This document shows positions 44,201-53,013 of a stretch of 64,000 bases of DNA, one piece after another. Under the pieces are notes generated by a model that saw nothing but the letters and a program-made list of their open reading frames with translations, was not told where the DNA came from and ran no database searches. This stretch comes from JADKAV01 sp963704075 (lineage in GTDB: Bacteria > Actinomycetota > Actinomycetes > S36-B12 > UBA10799). The DNA is taken from NCBI GenBank assembly GCA_963704075.1, contig CAVPGV010000003.1, positions 75,155-139,154 of the forward strand. Direction: 5' to 3'. The position numbers and the translations under genes were made by a program. Positions within the stretch are counted from its first letter, which is position 1. The number at the start of each line of letters is the position of its first letter.

Positions 44201-45253
44201 CTAGTCCCTTTCGCGGGCCTGCCGCATCCCGGCCGACAAGGACGCCACGGCATCGGCCAGCGCCCGCCTGCTCCACTTCCCCACTCCCGTGGCATTGACG
44301 AAGGCGTGGACATGCCCCTCCACGAACTGCAGAGATGTGGGGACACCCGCGGCCTGCAACTTGTGCGCATAAGCGATGCCTTCGTCACGCAGCACGTCGA
44401 AGCCGGACACCGCGACATGCGCCGGCGGGTGGCCGGTCGGATCACCCAACAGCGGCGAGGCCCGTGGGTCGGTCCGGTCCGAAGGAGTCGGTAAGTAGTG
44501 CCCGATGTACCAGTCCATCTGCTTCTCCGTGAGGAAGTAGCCGTCCGAGAACAGCCGGTACGAAGGGTGCTTCGTGCTGGCGTCGGTGACGGGGAAGAAG
44601 AGCACCTGGAAGTCAGGGGGGCCGTCGGCGTCGTTCAAGGTCTCGGCACAGACCACCGCGCTGAGGTTGCCGCCCGCGCTGTCACCCGCCACCGCCACGG
44701 TGGTTCCCCACTGCGGATGTGAACGCAGCCAGCGGTAGGCGTCGACCGCGTCGTACACGGCGGCCGGGAACGGGTGCTCCGGCGCCAGTCGGTAGTCGAC
44801 CGACACGATAGCCAAATCGGTGTGGGCGGCTAGGAAACGGCACACCGAGTCGACGGACAGGAGACTCCCGACGACCCAGCCGCCGCCGTGATAGTAGGCG
44901 ACAGCCCCTCCGACCTCGGCATCCGCGGATCCCCTGTAGACGCGCCCGGCCACCGACCCTTCGCGAGTGGGTATTCGCACGTCCTCGATGATGTCCACCG
45001 GTTCGGGCGCGCCGAAGATCATGGCCTCCGCATCGATCTGGTCACGTGCTTGGCGAAGAGGCAGGTCCTCGAAACTCGAGCCCGGCATGGCGTTCAACAA
45101 CCGCAACGCCATCTGCACCTCGGTGAGCAGACGCTGCCCGTCGATGACGACCGGTTTTCCCGCGATGAGGCGCTGGGCGGGCTCGGGGAGCAGGCCGAGG
45201 CCACGGATGACCCCTCGTATCGCTCGCTGCTGAAGGTTGAGCGTTTCGGACAT
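44201..45253 (-). CDS. Alpha/beta hydrolase, hormone-sensitive-lipase family (esterase)
   Basis: 350 residues from ATG 45253 (MSETLNLQQ). The HSL signature YYHGGGWVVGS (oxyanion HGGG) and nucleophile GDSAGGNLSA are clear; the acid is in SGFDVLRDEG and the His in EGHVHAFVN. Cytoplasmic, no signal peptide. Family members hydrolyse short- to medium-chain acyl esters. It shares an apparent operon with the secreted hydrolase downstream. Confidence 0.88.
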   Translation of the reverse strand: MSETLNLQQRAIRGVIRGLGLLPEPAQRLIAGKPVVIDGQRLLTEVQMALRLLNAMPGSSFEDLPLRQARDQIDAEAMIFGAPEPVDIIEDVRIPTREGSVAGRVYRGSADAEVGGAVAYYHGGGWVVGSLLSVDSVCRFLAAHTDLAIVSVDYRLAPEHPFPAAVYDAVDAYRWLRSHPQWGTTVAVAGDSAGGNLSAVVCAETLNDADGPPDFQVLFFPVTDASTKHPSYRLFSDGYFLTEKQMDWYIGHYLPTPSDRTDPRASPLLGDPTGHPPAHVAVSGFDVLRDEGIAYAHKLQAAGVPTSLQFVEGHVHAFVNATGVGKWSRRALADAVASLSAGMRQARERD

Positions 45254-45311
45254 CACTGCTCCCATCGGCGCGGCGGACGGAACCACTGTAGATCGCGTGC
45301 CTCCCGCCCAA

Positions 45312-45932
45312 CTAGCGATGCAGCGGCAGGATCATGATCCCGTTGAAGTCGACGAAGCCCAGTCGAGCCCAGTACTGCGACAGGGCGCGGTTGGCCGCAG
45401 CCCGTTCATCGAGGTCCTCGAGGCCGGGCCGCATGGGATACAGAGCCGCCACATCCGCACACCTGCCGAGTTCTCGAAGGGCAAGTTCGGTGGCCAGCAG
45501 TCCGTACTCAGCGCCTCGCCAGTCCGGGCTGATCTCCATGCTGTTGACGATCACGGCACGACCGTGAACCAGATCGATTTCGGCGGTGAGTTCGGCGAGG
45601 TCGAAATGCTCACCGAGCAACGCCTCCCCGACCAGGGCCACGTCCAGGCCGAGCGCGGAGAGTTCGTCCCAACACGTCTCGGACAGCAGATCCGCAGACA
45701 CCAGTCGGCCGTTGCCGACCGGCATGATCAGCGTCTCCGGGAGCAGCCGGCTCAACTCGGGCAGGTAGGTGGCAGCGTCGACATGGGCGAGCGCGGACAG
45801 CGCTGCGAGGTCGACGTCGGGGCCGGCGTCGGGTGACCACTCCACCTGCACCGAGGCAAGATACTCCTGAACCGCGGCAGGTATGGAACCGTGACCAGGC
45901 CGACGCACATCGGTTCGCAGCGTGACGAACAT
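45312..45932 (-). CDS. GNAT-like acetyltransferase-fold protein
   Basis: 206 residues from ATG 45932; 47 more codons are open upstream to 46073 but would overlap the divergent collagen-like gene. The C-terminal half resembles GNAT: VNSMEISPDWRGAEYGLLATELALREL (acetyl-CoA-binding helix region, without the usual R-x-x-G-x-G/A) and ANRALSQYWARLGFVDFNGIMIL. Whether it binds acetyl-CoA is doubtful. Acceptor unknown. Confidence 0.5.
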   Translation of the reverse strand: MFVTLRTDVRRPGHGSIPAAVQEYLASVQVEWSPDAGPDVDLAALSALAHVDAATYLPELSRLLPETLIMPVGNGRLVSADLLSETCWDELSALGLDVALVGEALLGEHFDLAELTAEIDLVHGRAVIVNSMEISPDWRGAEYGLLATELALRELGRCADVAALYPMRPGLEDLDERAAANRALSQYWARLGFVDFNGIMILPLHR

Positions 45933-46058
45933 CGTCGGGCGCAAACCATCGACGACCGAGCGCCTGCTCGATTCGGCGGCCTCCACGTCTCGAGTGTTGT
46001 ACGCCAGCGACTCAGATGCAGGACGGAGATGACGTCCTTTCAGGAGTACGGTCTGCCC

Positions 46059-46665
46059 ATGATCCGTCGACACGTCACACCCTCATTGATCATCTCGCTG
46101 CTGGCGCTGTTCATCGCGACCAGCGGGGCCAGTTACGCGGCCCTACAACTGCCCAAGAACTCCGTCGGGACCAAACAACTGAAGAAGTCCGCCGTCACGA
46201 CGAAGAAGGTGAAGAACCGGTCACTGCTGGCCAAGGACTTCAAGAAGGGCCAACTCCCGCGCGGTGCAGCAAGGGCTTCAAGGTCTGACAGGGCCAAGTG
46301 GACCGACGGGTCCGCGCGGGCCCAGCGAAGCCTATCGAGCGGATCGGACCGGCCCGCTGCTGGCGCTCACCACCACGTTCCAACCCATCGTGGCGACCCA
46401 GGTTCTTCCGGCCGGGTCGTACGTCCTGTTCGGCCGGTCCAACATCGCCGCCGGACCGAGCACCGTCATCTGCAGTCTTGAGAACGATGCTGCCCAGAAC
46501 GTCACGGTGGCGGCGGGTGGGGTTGTTGCCCTGGCCCAGACCGCAACGGTGGTCCTGGACACTCCGCGTTCGGTCACCTTGAACTGCCTGAAGTCCGTTG
46601 GAAACCCGCAGGTCGCACAAGCCTCGATCACCGCGGTCCGCGTGGAATCACTCAACGTGAGCTAG
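46059..46665 (+). CDS. Collagen-like exported protein, frameshifted
   Basis: Opens as IRRHVTPSLIISLLALFIATSGASYAALQLPKNSVGTKQLKK, the standard start of a family of exported actinobacterial proteins with a signal, a KNSVGTxQLK motif and Gly-x-y repeats. After QLPRGA the frame turns into unrelated sequence, while the next frame (from about 46264) supplies the collagen-like part (GLQGLTGPSGPTGPRGP) and the C-terminal beta domain (PIVATQVLPAGSYVLFGRSN... to VESLNVS). A one-base change near 46262-46275 separates the two halves. Pseudogene, phase-variable gene or sequencing indel. Confidence 0.7.
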
Positions 46666-46690
46666 GTGGCAGCCAGGACCAGGGACCCGC

Positions 46691-47866
46691 TCAGGCAACA
46701 GGCGGTTCGACCGGCAACCTCGTCGAGGTCGTTTCCAGCACCGCGCCGTACGCAGCGGATGTTGTGGCAGCCATCTGATCCCACCCCAGCCGACGCGTCA
46801 CCGTGATCGGACCCGCCTCGGCGTAGCGCCTCCACAGCGCCTCGTCACGCAGTAGATCCACCAAAGCCTCCGCAAGCGCTGACGGCGCCGCGGGCGGCAC
46901 CACCATCCCGTTCACGCCGTCCTCAACGACCGCGCGCAGACACGACACGTCGGTTGCCACGGTCGGCAGTCCGACGCTGAGGGCTTCGGCCGCGGCCATC
47001 GCTGGTGGCGAGGTGGTGTAGTCGTACTTGAAGGGCCAGACTCCGACCTGCGCCGCCGCCATCTCGCCGAGCAGGTCCGACACGGGTTCGGTCACAACAT
47101 CGAGGTGATCTCCCAGTCCGGCGGCCCGCGCCTTGGCCAGCAACCCGTCGAGTTCGGGACGCGGTATCAACAACAGCCGCAAACGAGCGTCGGGCACGGC
47201 CCTGAGCACCAACGGGAAACAGTCGAGCAAAGTGTCGATCCCGCGCACGGATTCCGCGCGGCCGGCGAAGAGAACCACGGGCGCGCCGCTGGAACGCTGC
47301 GCGCGCCGCACATCGACCGGTGCGCCCGAGCCCAGTCGACGAACGTCCATGCCCCGCAACCTGTCGAGCACCCGTGGGTCCGGGGTGAGAACCGTGCGGG
47401 TTCCCGCCCGGCGCAGCGCCCGGCGTATAACGGCAGGCGGCACGACCGTGGTTGCCGCCACCCGAGGTCGCAGCACATTGGACTGCACCGCGGCCCTCAG
47501 ACCCCCTGCGCGCAACCGGCGCGGCGACGGCAGCGTCGGCCACGCGTACATCGTCATGAGGTTCCGATAGGAGGGAATCCCCGTGCGTGCGGTGAACAAC
47601 GGCGCCAGCGCGCCGCCGTGCAGGTGGACGATGTCGGGTCGCAAGGCGTGCAGCGCCGCATCCAGCGCATCGCGTCGACCCATGGGAAAGGTCTCAACCG
47701 CACCACCGAGCTCAGTGACACCTTCAAAGACCTCGGTGCCGTCGTGGGCCGTCGTGGTGATGAGGAAGTGCTCCCCCTGCACCCGTTGCGCCGTTTCGGT
47801 CACGGTCCGCCCCATCGCCTCGTGCCCTGAGAACTCGGCGATGACGTGCACCACCCGCACGGTCAC
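46691..47866 (-). CDS. Glycosyltransferase family 4 (GT-B)
   Basis: 391 residues. Two Rossmann-like halves: N-terminal VHVIAEFSGHEAMGRT and PDIVHLHGGALAPLF; C-terminal VVLFAGRAESVRGIDTLLDCFP and the nucleotide-sugar site SPPAMAAAEALSVGLPTVATDVSCLRAVVEDGVNGMVVP (acid E-x7-E). A retaining transferase from a nucleotide sugar. The GTG start overlaps the preceding GT2 stop (GTGA). Last gene of the minus-strand glycan operon. Confidence 0.9.
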   Translation of the reverse strand: MTVRVVHVIAEFSGHEAMGRTVTETAQRVQGEHFLITTTAHDGTEVFEGVTELGGAVETFPMGRRDALDAALHALRPDIVHLHGGALAPLFTARTGIPSYRNLMTMYAWPTLPSPRRLRAGGLRAAVQSNVLRPRVAATTVVPPAVIRRALRRAGTRTVLTPDPRVLDRLRGMDVRRLGSGAPVDVRRAQRSSGAPVVLFAGRAESVRGIDTLLDCFPLVLRAVPDARLRLLLIPRPELDGLLAKARAAGLGDHLDVVTEPVSDLLGEMAAAQVGVWPFKYDYTTSPPAMAAAEALSVGLPTVATDVSCLRAVVEDGVNGMVVPPAAPSALAEALVDLLRDEALWRRYAEAGPITVTRRLGWDQMAATTSAAYGAVLETTSTRLPVEPPVA

Positions 47867-48654
47867 GCGACAGCCCTGCGCATTCCGCGCAGGAGGCCAG
47901 CCGCCTCAACACCTTTGAGGAGCACCAACCCCGAGGCCTTGACCGGATGCTTGGCCAGCGTGCCCGCCTGTTTGAGCACACCCGATCGGGCCAGGTGCGC
48001 GCGACCCTCCGGATGCCGGGTGAGGTACTCGGCGACCCACCGGCCGTAGTACTGCTTCTTGCTGTAGGTGACATGCAACTGGATCCGGCCTTCGTCGTGC
48101 CAGATCAACGCGTCGATGCGGTCGACGATGACCCCGAGTGCCTTGGTCCGGTCGGCGAGATCCCAATCCTCGGCAGCGGTCAGCGTCTCGTCCCAGCCCC
48201 CGGTGGCATCGAACACCTCCCGGCGGAATGCGCGGGGTGCTTCCACATCCGCATCGCCCACGTACAGGCTCTTCTCGAGCACACGGCAGGACGCGAAGAA
48301 TCCCTCGCCGAAGGAACGCTCCGGGATGATCACTGCGCCCACCTCGGGCCTGCGTTCGAAGACGTCGACAGCGTCTGCGACCACGGTGGGCTCCAGGACC
48401 ATGTCGGAGTCGATGAACACGACGATCTCGCCGGTCGACTCCGCAGCGCCTCGATTGCGTTGCGCACTGCGTTCGGGCTTCTGGTCGAACGTCCGATCGG
48501 CCAGTGCCACTGCGATATCGGTCGTGCCGTCGGTGGAGCTGTTGTCCACCACGATCACCTCGACGTCCGGGTGCGTCTGATTGCGGCAGGACTCAAGGCA
48601 TGCGGCAAGTGTCCGCGCGGAGTTGCGGGTGGGAACGATCAGACTGACTCTCAT
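47863..48654 (-). CDS. Glycosyltransferase family 2 (GT-A)
   Basis: 263 residues. SLIVPTRNSARTLAACLESCRNQ and VEVIVVDNSSTDGT are the nucleotide-binding start; DxD-equivalent FIDSDMVLEP; acceptor/base region WDETLTAAEDWDL. Inverting transferase, cytoplasmic with a C-terminal amphipathic end (KASGLVLLKGVEAAGLLRG). ATG at 48654 overlaps the stop of the small membrane gene (ATGA). Confidence 0.9.
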   Translation of the reverse strand: MRVSLIVPTRNSARTLAACLESCRNQTHPDVEVIVVDNSSTDGTTDIAVALADRTFDQKPERSAQRNRGAAESTGEIVVFIDSDMVLEPTVVADAVDVFERRPEVGAVIIPERSFGEGFFASCRVLEKSLYVGDADVEAPRAFRREVFDATGGWDETLTAAEDWDLADRTKALGVIVDRIDALIWHDEGRIQLHVTYSKKQYYGRWVAEYLTRHPEGRAHLARSGVLKQAGTLAKHPVKASGLVLLKGVEAAGLLRGMRRAVA

Positions 48655-48851
48655 GCTTGCTCCCTGTCGGTGATGATCCAGATCGGGACGCTGAGGATGC
48701 CGAACGCGAAACCAACCGTGACGAAGACGTCTGAGACTGCTCGCTGACCGATACTGACCAGCGCGGCGGCGAACAACATGGCCAGCACTGCGACGATCAG
48801 CGGAACCCGCCACGCCCATCGGCGCACTTCAGAAACCTCAGGCCGCATCAT
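48651..48851 (-). CDS. Small two-helix membrane protein within the glycan operon
   Basis: 66 residues: WRVPLIVAVLAMLFAAALVSIG and VFVTVGFAFGILSVPIWIITD, a hairpin of two helices with no soluble domain. Overlaps the upstream GT4 by 14 bp and the downstream GT2 by 4 bp, so it is expressed with them. Unknown; could anchor or regulate the transferases. Confidence 0.7.
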   Translation of the reverse strand: MMRPEVSEVRRWAWRVPLIVAVLAMLFAAALVSIGQRAVSDVFVTVGFAFGILSVPIWIITDREQA

Positions 48852-49944
48852 GCACCAGCCTCAACCGGGCCGACGCGGGCAGTGCCGCCATTGCCGCGAC
48901 GTAGACCTCCTGCGCGACGTCGTCCCACGAATGAGCCCCACCGAAAGGCTTCGGTGCGACCGGGTTCTCACGCCAGTGCTTCATCATCGTCGGGATCCAG
49001 CGCCCGAGCGCCGTCGGAGAGGCGGGCACCACCACACCATCGGCAGCACGCGTCGAGTCACGAAGGCCCGGCAGGTCGTAGGCCACCGTCGGTGTACCGA
49101 CAGCGGCCGCCTCGGTGACCACGAGACCCCATCCCTCGCGCACGCTGGTCGCGATGTGGACATGCGCCGCGGCCATCAGTCGGACCTTCTCCTGCTCGCT
49201 CACGCGCCCGAAAACAGTGACGCCGTCGGTTGCCGCCGCCTGCACCTTCTCCAGGTCCGGTCCCCCGCCGATCATCCATAACTGCAGGTCGGGGACCTGC
49301 TGCCGTGCGATCTCGAATGCTCGGATCGCGTCCAGGGGGCGCTTGTAGGGCACCAGACGCGCGCACCAGACCAGCGTCGGCCGATCTTCCTTGCGCACCT
49401 CCGGCACCTGCACCGGCGGGTCGAAACCTTCGGGCACGACCGTGACGTTGTGAACGCCGAAGCGCTCGATGGACGCCTTGGTCGACTCGGACACCGCGAG
49501 CACGTGCTGGTCACGGTAGGAACGCAGCCACTTGGGCTCGAGCACGTAGCGGCCCAGCAGGCTCGCCGGCCACGGCGCGTTGTGAGCCCAGATCTCTTCA
49601 CAGGTCTGGTGGATGAAGGCCACAGTCGGTACGTCCTTGATCCAGGTGTGCGCCTCGAAGGCGACCGTGTTGATCATGTCGATGACCAGGTCGAAACCCT
49701 GATATCGGCCAACTCGTTCCCACCATGCGCGGGCCCGCCGGTAAACGGTGTAGCGGTTGCCGCCACGCACGACGGTGTAGCCATCGACCTTCTCCACGAT
49801 GGGGCGATCCGCAACCGCCGCTGCGAACAGCGTGATCTGATGGCCCCGCGCCGCCCATCGTTTGGCAACCTGCTCGGTGTACACCTCGGCACCGCCAGCG
49901 GCGGGGTTGGCCAGGTCGCGCCAGGTGAGGATGAGGATTCGCAT
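48838..49944 (-). CDS. Glycosyltransferase family 4 (GT-B)
   Basis: 368 residues. Starts ILILTWRDLANPAAGGAEVYTEQVAKRW, a GT4 signature common in actinobacterial wall-glycan genes; later VPEGFDPP, LVWCARLVPYKRPLDAIRAFEIA, GRVSEQEKVRLMAAAHVHIATSVREGWGLVVTEAAAVGTPTVAYD with the E-x7-E acids. Follows the preceding GT2 with one base between stop and ATG. Confidence 0.92.
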   Translation of the reverse strand: MRILILTWRDLANPAAGGAEVYTEQVAKRWAARGHQITLFAAAVADRPIVEKVDGYTVVRGGNRYTVYRRARAWWERVGRYQGFDLVIDMINTVAFEAHTWIKDVPTVAFIHQTCEEIWAHNAPWPASLLGRYVLEPKWLRSYRDQHVLAVSESTKASIERFGVHNVTVVPEGFDPPVQVPEVRKEDRPTLVWCARLVPYKRPLDAIRAFEIARQQVPDLQLWMIGGGPDLEKVQAAATDGVTVFGRVSEQEKVRLMAAAHVHIATSVREGWGLVVTEAAAVGTPTVAYDLPGLRDSTRAADGVVVPASPTALGRWIPTMMKHWRENPVAPKPFGGAHSWDDVAQEVYVAAMAALPASARLRLVHDAA

Positions 49945-49945
49945 T

Positions 49946-50914
49946 TCAGGCCGCCTGCAGCTCGGGGGTCAGGTGGGCGGGGCGGGCGACCGGCAGGTGA
50001 GTGACGGTCGCGGTTTCGCCGCGGTAGGTACCGGTCAGGTGCAGTCGGCCGAACACGTTGAGCGCCTCCCGGATGGTGCGGAGAATGGCTTTGACCCCGA
50101 CCGACGAACCGGCGAGCCGTTCACGCAGTTCCACGGGCGCGGCCTGCATGCGGGAGATGCCGGCCTGCTTGGCAGCTACGAAGAACTCGAGGTCGAAGGC
50201 GAAGCGTTGCTCACGCAGGTTCGGCAGGACCTTCGCCATGGCGTCACGCCGGAACAGTTTGCAGCCGGTCTGAGTGTCGGTGACACCGAGGTCGAACAGC
50301 GCGGTCACGAAGGTGACGAAGCCCCGCGAGACAACCTTGCGCAGGGAACTGGCCGCGGACTGCGAACCGGCGAGGTACTTGTTGGCGTACACAACCTCGA
50401 GGTTGTGCGCCTTCGCCCGTTCCAGGTAGTCGCACAGGTAAGTCGGGTCGATGTCGCCGTCGGCGTCCACCATGCCAAGGTACTGGCCCCTGGCTTGTGA
50501 AAACCCGCTGTGAAGTGCCGCTCCTTTGCCCATGTTGCGTGGCTGGGTGATCACCCGGACCCCGTCGATGTCGGCGACGCTGCTCTCCGACCCGTCGGTC
50601 GATCCGTCGGACACCGCGAGCACCTCGTGAGAGATGCCCTCGGCGCGCAACGCGGAAACGAGCTCGAGCACGTTGGGCCGCAAGGCGTCACCGGGGTTGT
50701 AGAACGGGATCACCACACTGAGCTCGACCTCTGGTGCTTGCCGCAAGGACTGCGCCGGCACCGTCGGCCGCACGGCCGGCCGGCGACGCTCGACCATCAA
50801 CAGGAGGCCTGCGAGCACGAACGCGGGAACCACGATGAGCAGCCGGACCAGTTGCCGGACAAGGACGCGGGACTGAAGGAGGACGGTGGGCAGATACGGG
50901 GTCATTTGGGCCAT
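49946..50914 (-). CDS. Membrane-anchored family 2 glycosyltransferase (polyprenyl-phosphate sugar type)
   Basis: 322 residues. One N-terminal helix (LVRLLIVVPAFVLAGLLLMV) precedes a DPM1/ALG5-like GT2 domain: LSVVIPFYNPGDALRPNV, VSDGSTDGS, ADGDIDPTYL (DxD), GSQSAASSLRKVVSRGFVT and VTDTQTGCKLFRRD. Such enzymes load a sugar onto polyprenyl phosphate for use outside the membrane by GT-C enzymes, which fits the two large GT-C-like genes nearby. ATG at 50914 chosen; 21 codons are open upstream. Confidence 0.88.
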   Translation of the reverse strand: MAQMTPYLPTVLLQSRVLVRQLVRLLIVVPAFVLAGLLLMVERRRPAVRPTVPAQSLRQAPEVELSVVIPFYNPGDALRPNVLELVSALRAEGISHEVLAVSDGSTDGSESSVADIDGVRVITQPRNMGKGAALHSGFSQARGQYLGMVDADGDIDPTYLCDYLERAKAHNLEVVYANKYLAGSQSAASSLRKVVSRGFVTFVTALFDLGVTDTQTGCKLFRRDAMAKVLPNLREQRFAFDLEFFVAAKQAGISRMQAAPVELRERLAGSSVGVKAILRTIREALNVFGRLHLTGTYRGETATVTHLPVARPAHLTPELQAA

Positions 50915-50959
50915 GGACCAAACGTGTCCCCATAAATTCAAGGGTGGTTCAAGACGCAA

Positions 50960-50980
50960 GCAATGCTGAATCAGCATTGC
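50960..50980. promoter_or_regulatory. 21-bp near-perfect palindrome before the GT2 gene
   Basis: gcaatgctga-a-tcagcattgc: 10-bp arms around one base, between the flippase stop (50993) and the GT2 start (50914). Could be an operator, or the flippase terminator (minus strand continues with a T-containing tail). Confidence 0.4.
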
Positions 50981-50992
50981 GGAGGTCTGCGA

Positions 50993-52228
50993 TCAGGCGG
51001 CTACGGACTTGCGCCAGGCAGGCACCTCGAGCGCGACCAGCGCGGCCAGAATCACGAAACCAGCTGCTGCCGATCCAGCCGCGATCTGTTCGGCACTGTG
51101 GTGCCACAGGGCGATGACGACGATCTCGATTGCCGCGCCGATCCACGGCAGCCAGGCAGTCCGGTGATGGCGCGCGAGTCCAGCATGAACCAGCACACTG
51201 ACGAACGCACTGAGCCCGGCGACGATCGCGAGAACTCTGGTGACAGCAATCGCATCGGCGTAGGTTCCGGGACCGTAGAGCGCGCCCAGTACCACTCCCG
51301 GCATCGCAGCCACCACGAATGCGACGAAAACTGCTGGCACGCCGACTACTAAGAGTGACGATCGAAGGGCCCTCGACCGGTTCTGGTCCACCCAGCCGGC
51401 GACGAGTTTCGGGTACGCCACTGCGATTGCTGCGGCGGGCAGGGCAAGGATCGTTTTGCCGATGGTCGCCGCCGCGACGTAACCCCCGGACACGGTGTTG
51501 GGCAAGAAGTGGCGGGCCAGGAACAGGTCGACCGTCGTGAACAGGAACAACCCGCTGACCACGGCGCCGGTGCGCAGGTAGTCCCCCCCGGACAGCACGG
51601 CCAGCGGCCCGGTGCCGGAGCGCAGCGCCGCGAGCAGGACAACCAACAGTCCGCACAGCTCGCCCAGCAGGGTTCCGATCAGGGCGCCGGTGACACCGGC
51701 GACAGCAGCCAGCGCCAGTCCCGGACCCATGCGGATCACGGTTGCCACCACATAACTGGATGCCACGGTCCCAGTCCTGCCCACGCCCAACAGCAGACCG
51801 CGCATTGCTGCGATGAGAGCGGCCACCAGCAGAGTGGGGGCCAGGATCAAGGCGTCCCACGTCGAGTCCAGGTGGAGGAAGCCGGCCACGGGCTGCGCAC
51901 CGATAGCGAGCAACCCGACCACCGGAGCCGCATACAAGGTCGTGCGAACCAGTAGCCGCCGGGCCGTCGAGGCCGACAACCCGTAGATGGCGGTGGCCCG
52001 GGCGCTGGCGGTCTGCAACGCTGACAGCGGCACGGCGACCAGCGTCATCGCTGCCAGCACCGTCCCGAGCGCCCCGTACTCCGCCGGGTTCAGCGTGCGG
52101 CCGACCACCCCGTGGAAGAGCAGGTTCGCCGCGCTCTGCACCATCACCGCTATGAACAGAGGAGCGGCCAATCTGGACAACCGACTGGACCTTATCGACC
52201 GGCCCTCAGGCGCCGTGAGTGCTGTCAC
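50993..52228 (-). CDS. Polysaccharide flippase (Wzx/MATE-like)
   Basis: 411 residues, about 12-14 helices of the MOP exporter superfamily: LSRLAAPLFIAVMVQSAANLLFHGVVGRTLNPAEYGALG is the characteristic first segment. Moves lipid-linked oligosaccharide across the membrane. GTG 52228 chosen (the upstream open frame has no homology and no membrane segment). Gene order with two GT2 and two GT4 fits a glycan assembly route. Confidence 0.82.
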   Translation of the reverse strand: MTALTAPEGRSIRSSRLSRLAAPLFIAVMVQSAANLLFHGVVGRTLNPAEYGALGTVLAAMTLVAVPLSALQTASARATAIYGLSASTARRLLVRTTLYAAPVVGLLAIGAQPVAGFLHLDSTWDALILAPTLLVAALIAAMRGLLLGVGRTGTVASSYVVATVIRMGPGLALAAVAGVTGALIGTLLGELCGLLVVLLAALRSGTGPLAVLSGGDYLRTGAVVSGLFLFTTVDLFLARHFLPNTVSGGYVAAATIGKTILALPAAAIAVAYPKLVAGWVDQNRSRALRSSLLVVGVPAVFVAFVVAAMPGVVLGALYGPGTYADAIAVTRVLAIVAGLSAFVSVLVHAGLARHHRTAWLPWIGAAIEIVVIALWHHSAEQIAAGSAAAGFVILAALVALEVPAWRKSVAA

Positions 52229-52339
52229 CCACCTACCGTGACCAGGGATCCTCAAGAACATCTCAAGAGACGTTACGGGTTCGTTCCACATCCATGTCCA
52301 GCCATGGCGCGGGCCAGTCCGGGTCGTCACAGTGGAGGA

Positions 52340-52942
52340 GTGAAGTTCGCCTCCGCACTGCTCATGTTCCTGTTCCTATGTGTGCCCTCGGCCGCGCACG
52401 CCGAACAGGGCCCCGGCTACGGGGGCGACGCCGATGCGCTGGCCGTGACGTGGGAGAACCCGAAGAACAAGGCCATGGCCGCCGGGCCGCCCGCGGTGCC
52501 GACCGAACAGGACGGCGGCGCGTCAGACGGGCCTGCCACCGACCCCAAGCGGCTGGCGCTGTCCGGCGATCAGTCCCGCCTCAACGTGGCGGGGATCGGG
52601 TTCCGTGGCCTGTCCGAGGTGACTGTCCAGTTCGGCGACGAGGATCCTGTCGCTGTGCGCGTCGACCAGACCGGCACCATGAGCACCACGTTCCCCGCCA
52701 CCGGCACCGACGCCCCCGGCACAACCATCGTCGCGATCGGCCGTGGTCCGTCCGGGGCCATACGCACGCTGGTGGGCTCCGTCCCACCGATGCCCTCCGG
52801 TACCGATCTGATGGGGATGGTCCCTTGGCTGATCGTCGCGCCGGTCGTCGGGATAGCCGCCTTGTCGCTGGTCAGGCGACGCCCGGCTGAGGGGGACGAT
52901 GCGCGCGCGGTCGCCGGACGTCCCGTCCCCTCCCCGGCGTGA
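52340..52942 (+). CDS. Exported protein with C-terminal membrane helix, unknown function
   Basis: 200 residues from GTG 52340 (GGAGG close upstream). Signal peptide (ALLMFLFLCVPSAAHA), a Pro/Ala/Asp-rich stretch, then a small beta-sandwich-like domain (LALSGDQSRLNVAGIGFRGLSEVTVQFGDEDPVAVRVD) and a helix (MVPWLIVAPVVGIAALSLVRR). Type I topology with the domain outside. The only plus-strand gene inside the minus-strand glycan operon, convergent with the YfhO-like gene. Not recognised. Confidence 0.6.
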   Translation: MKFASALLMFLFLCVPSAAHAEQGPGYGGDADALAVTWENPKNKAMAAGPPAVPTEQDGGASDGPATDPKRLALSGDQSRLNVAGIGFRGLSEVTVQFGDEDPVAVRVDQTGTMSTTFPATGTDAPGTTIVAIGRGPSGAIRTLVGSVPPMPSGTDLMGMVPWLIVAPVVGIAALSLVRRRPAEGDDARAVAGRPVPSPA

Positions 52943-53013
52943 GAGAGCGAACGCGCGTGCGCATCAGAGCCTTCAACCTGACCCCGCATCGGGAAGGCCA
53001 CCTAGCTCCGGCC

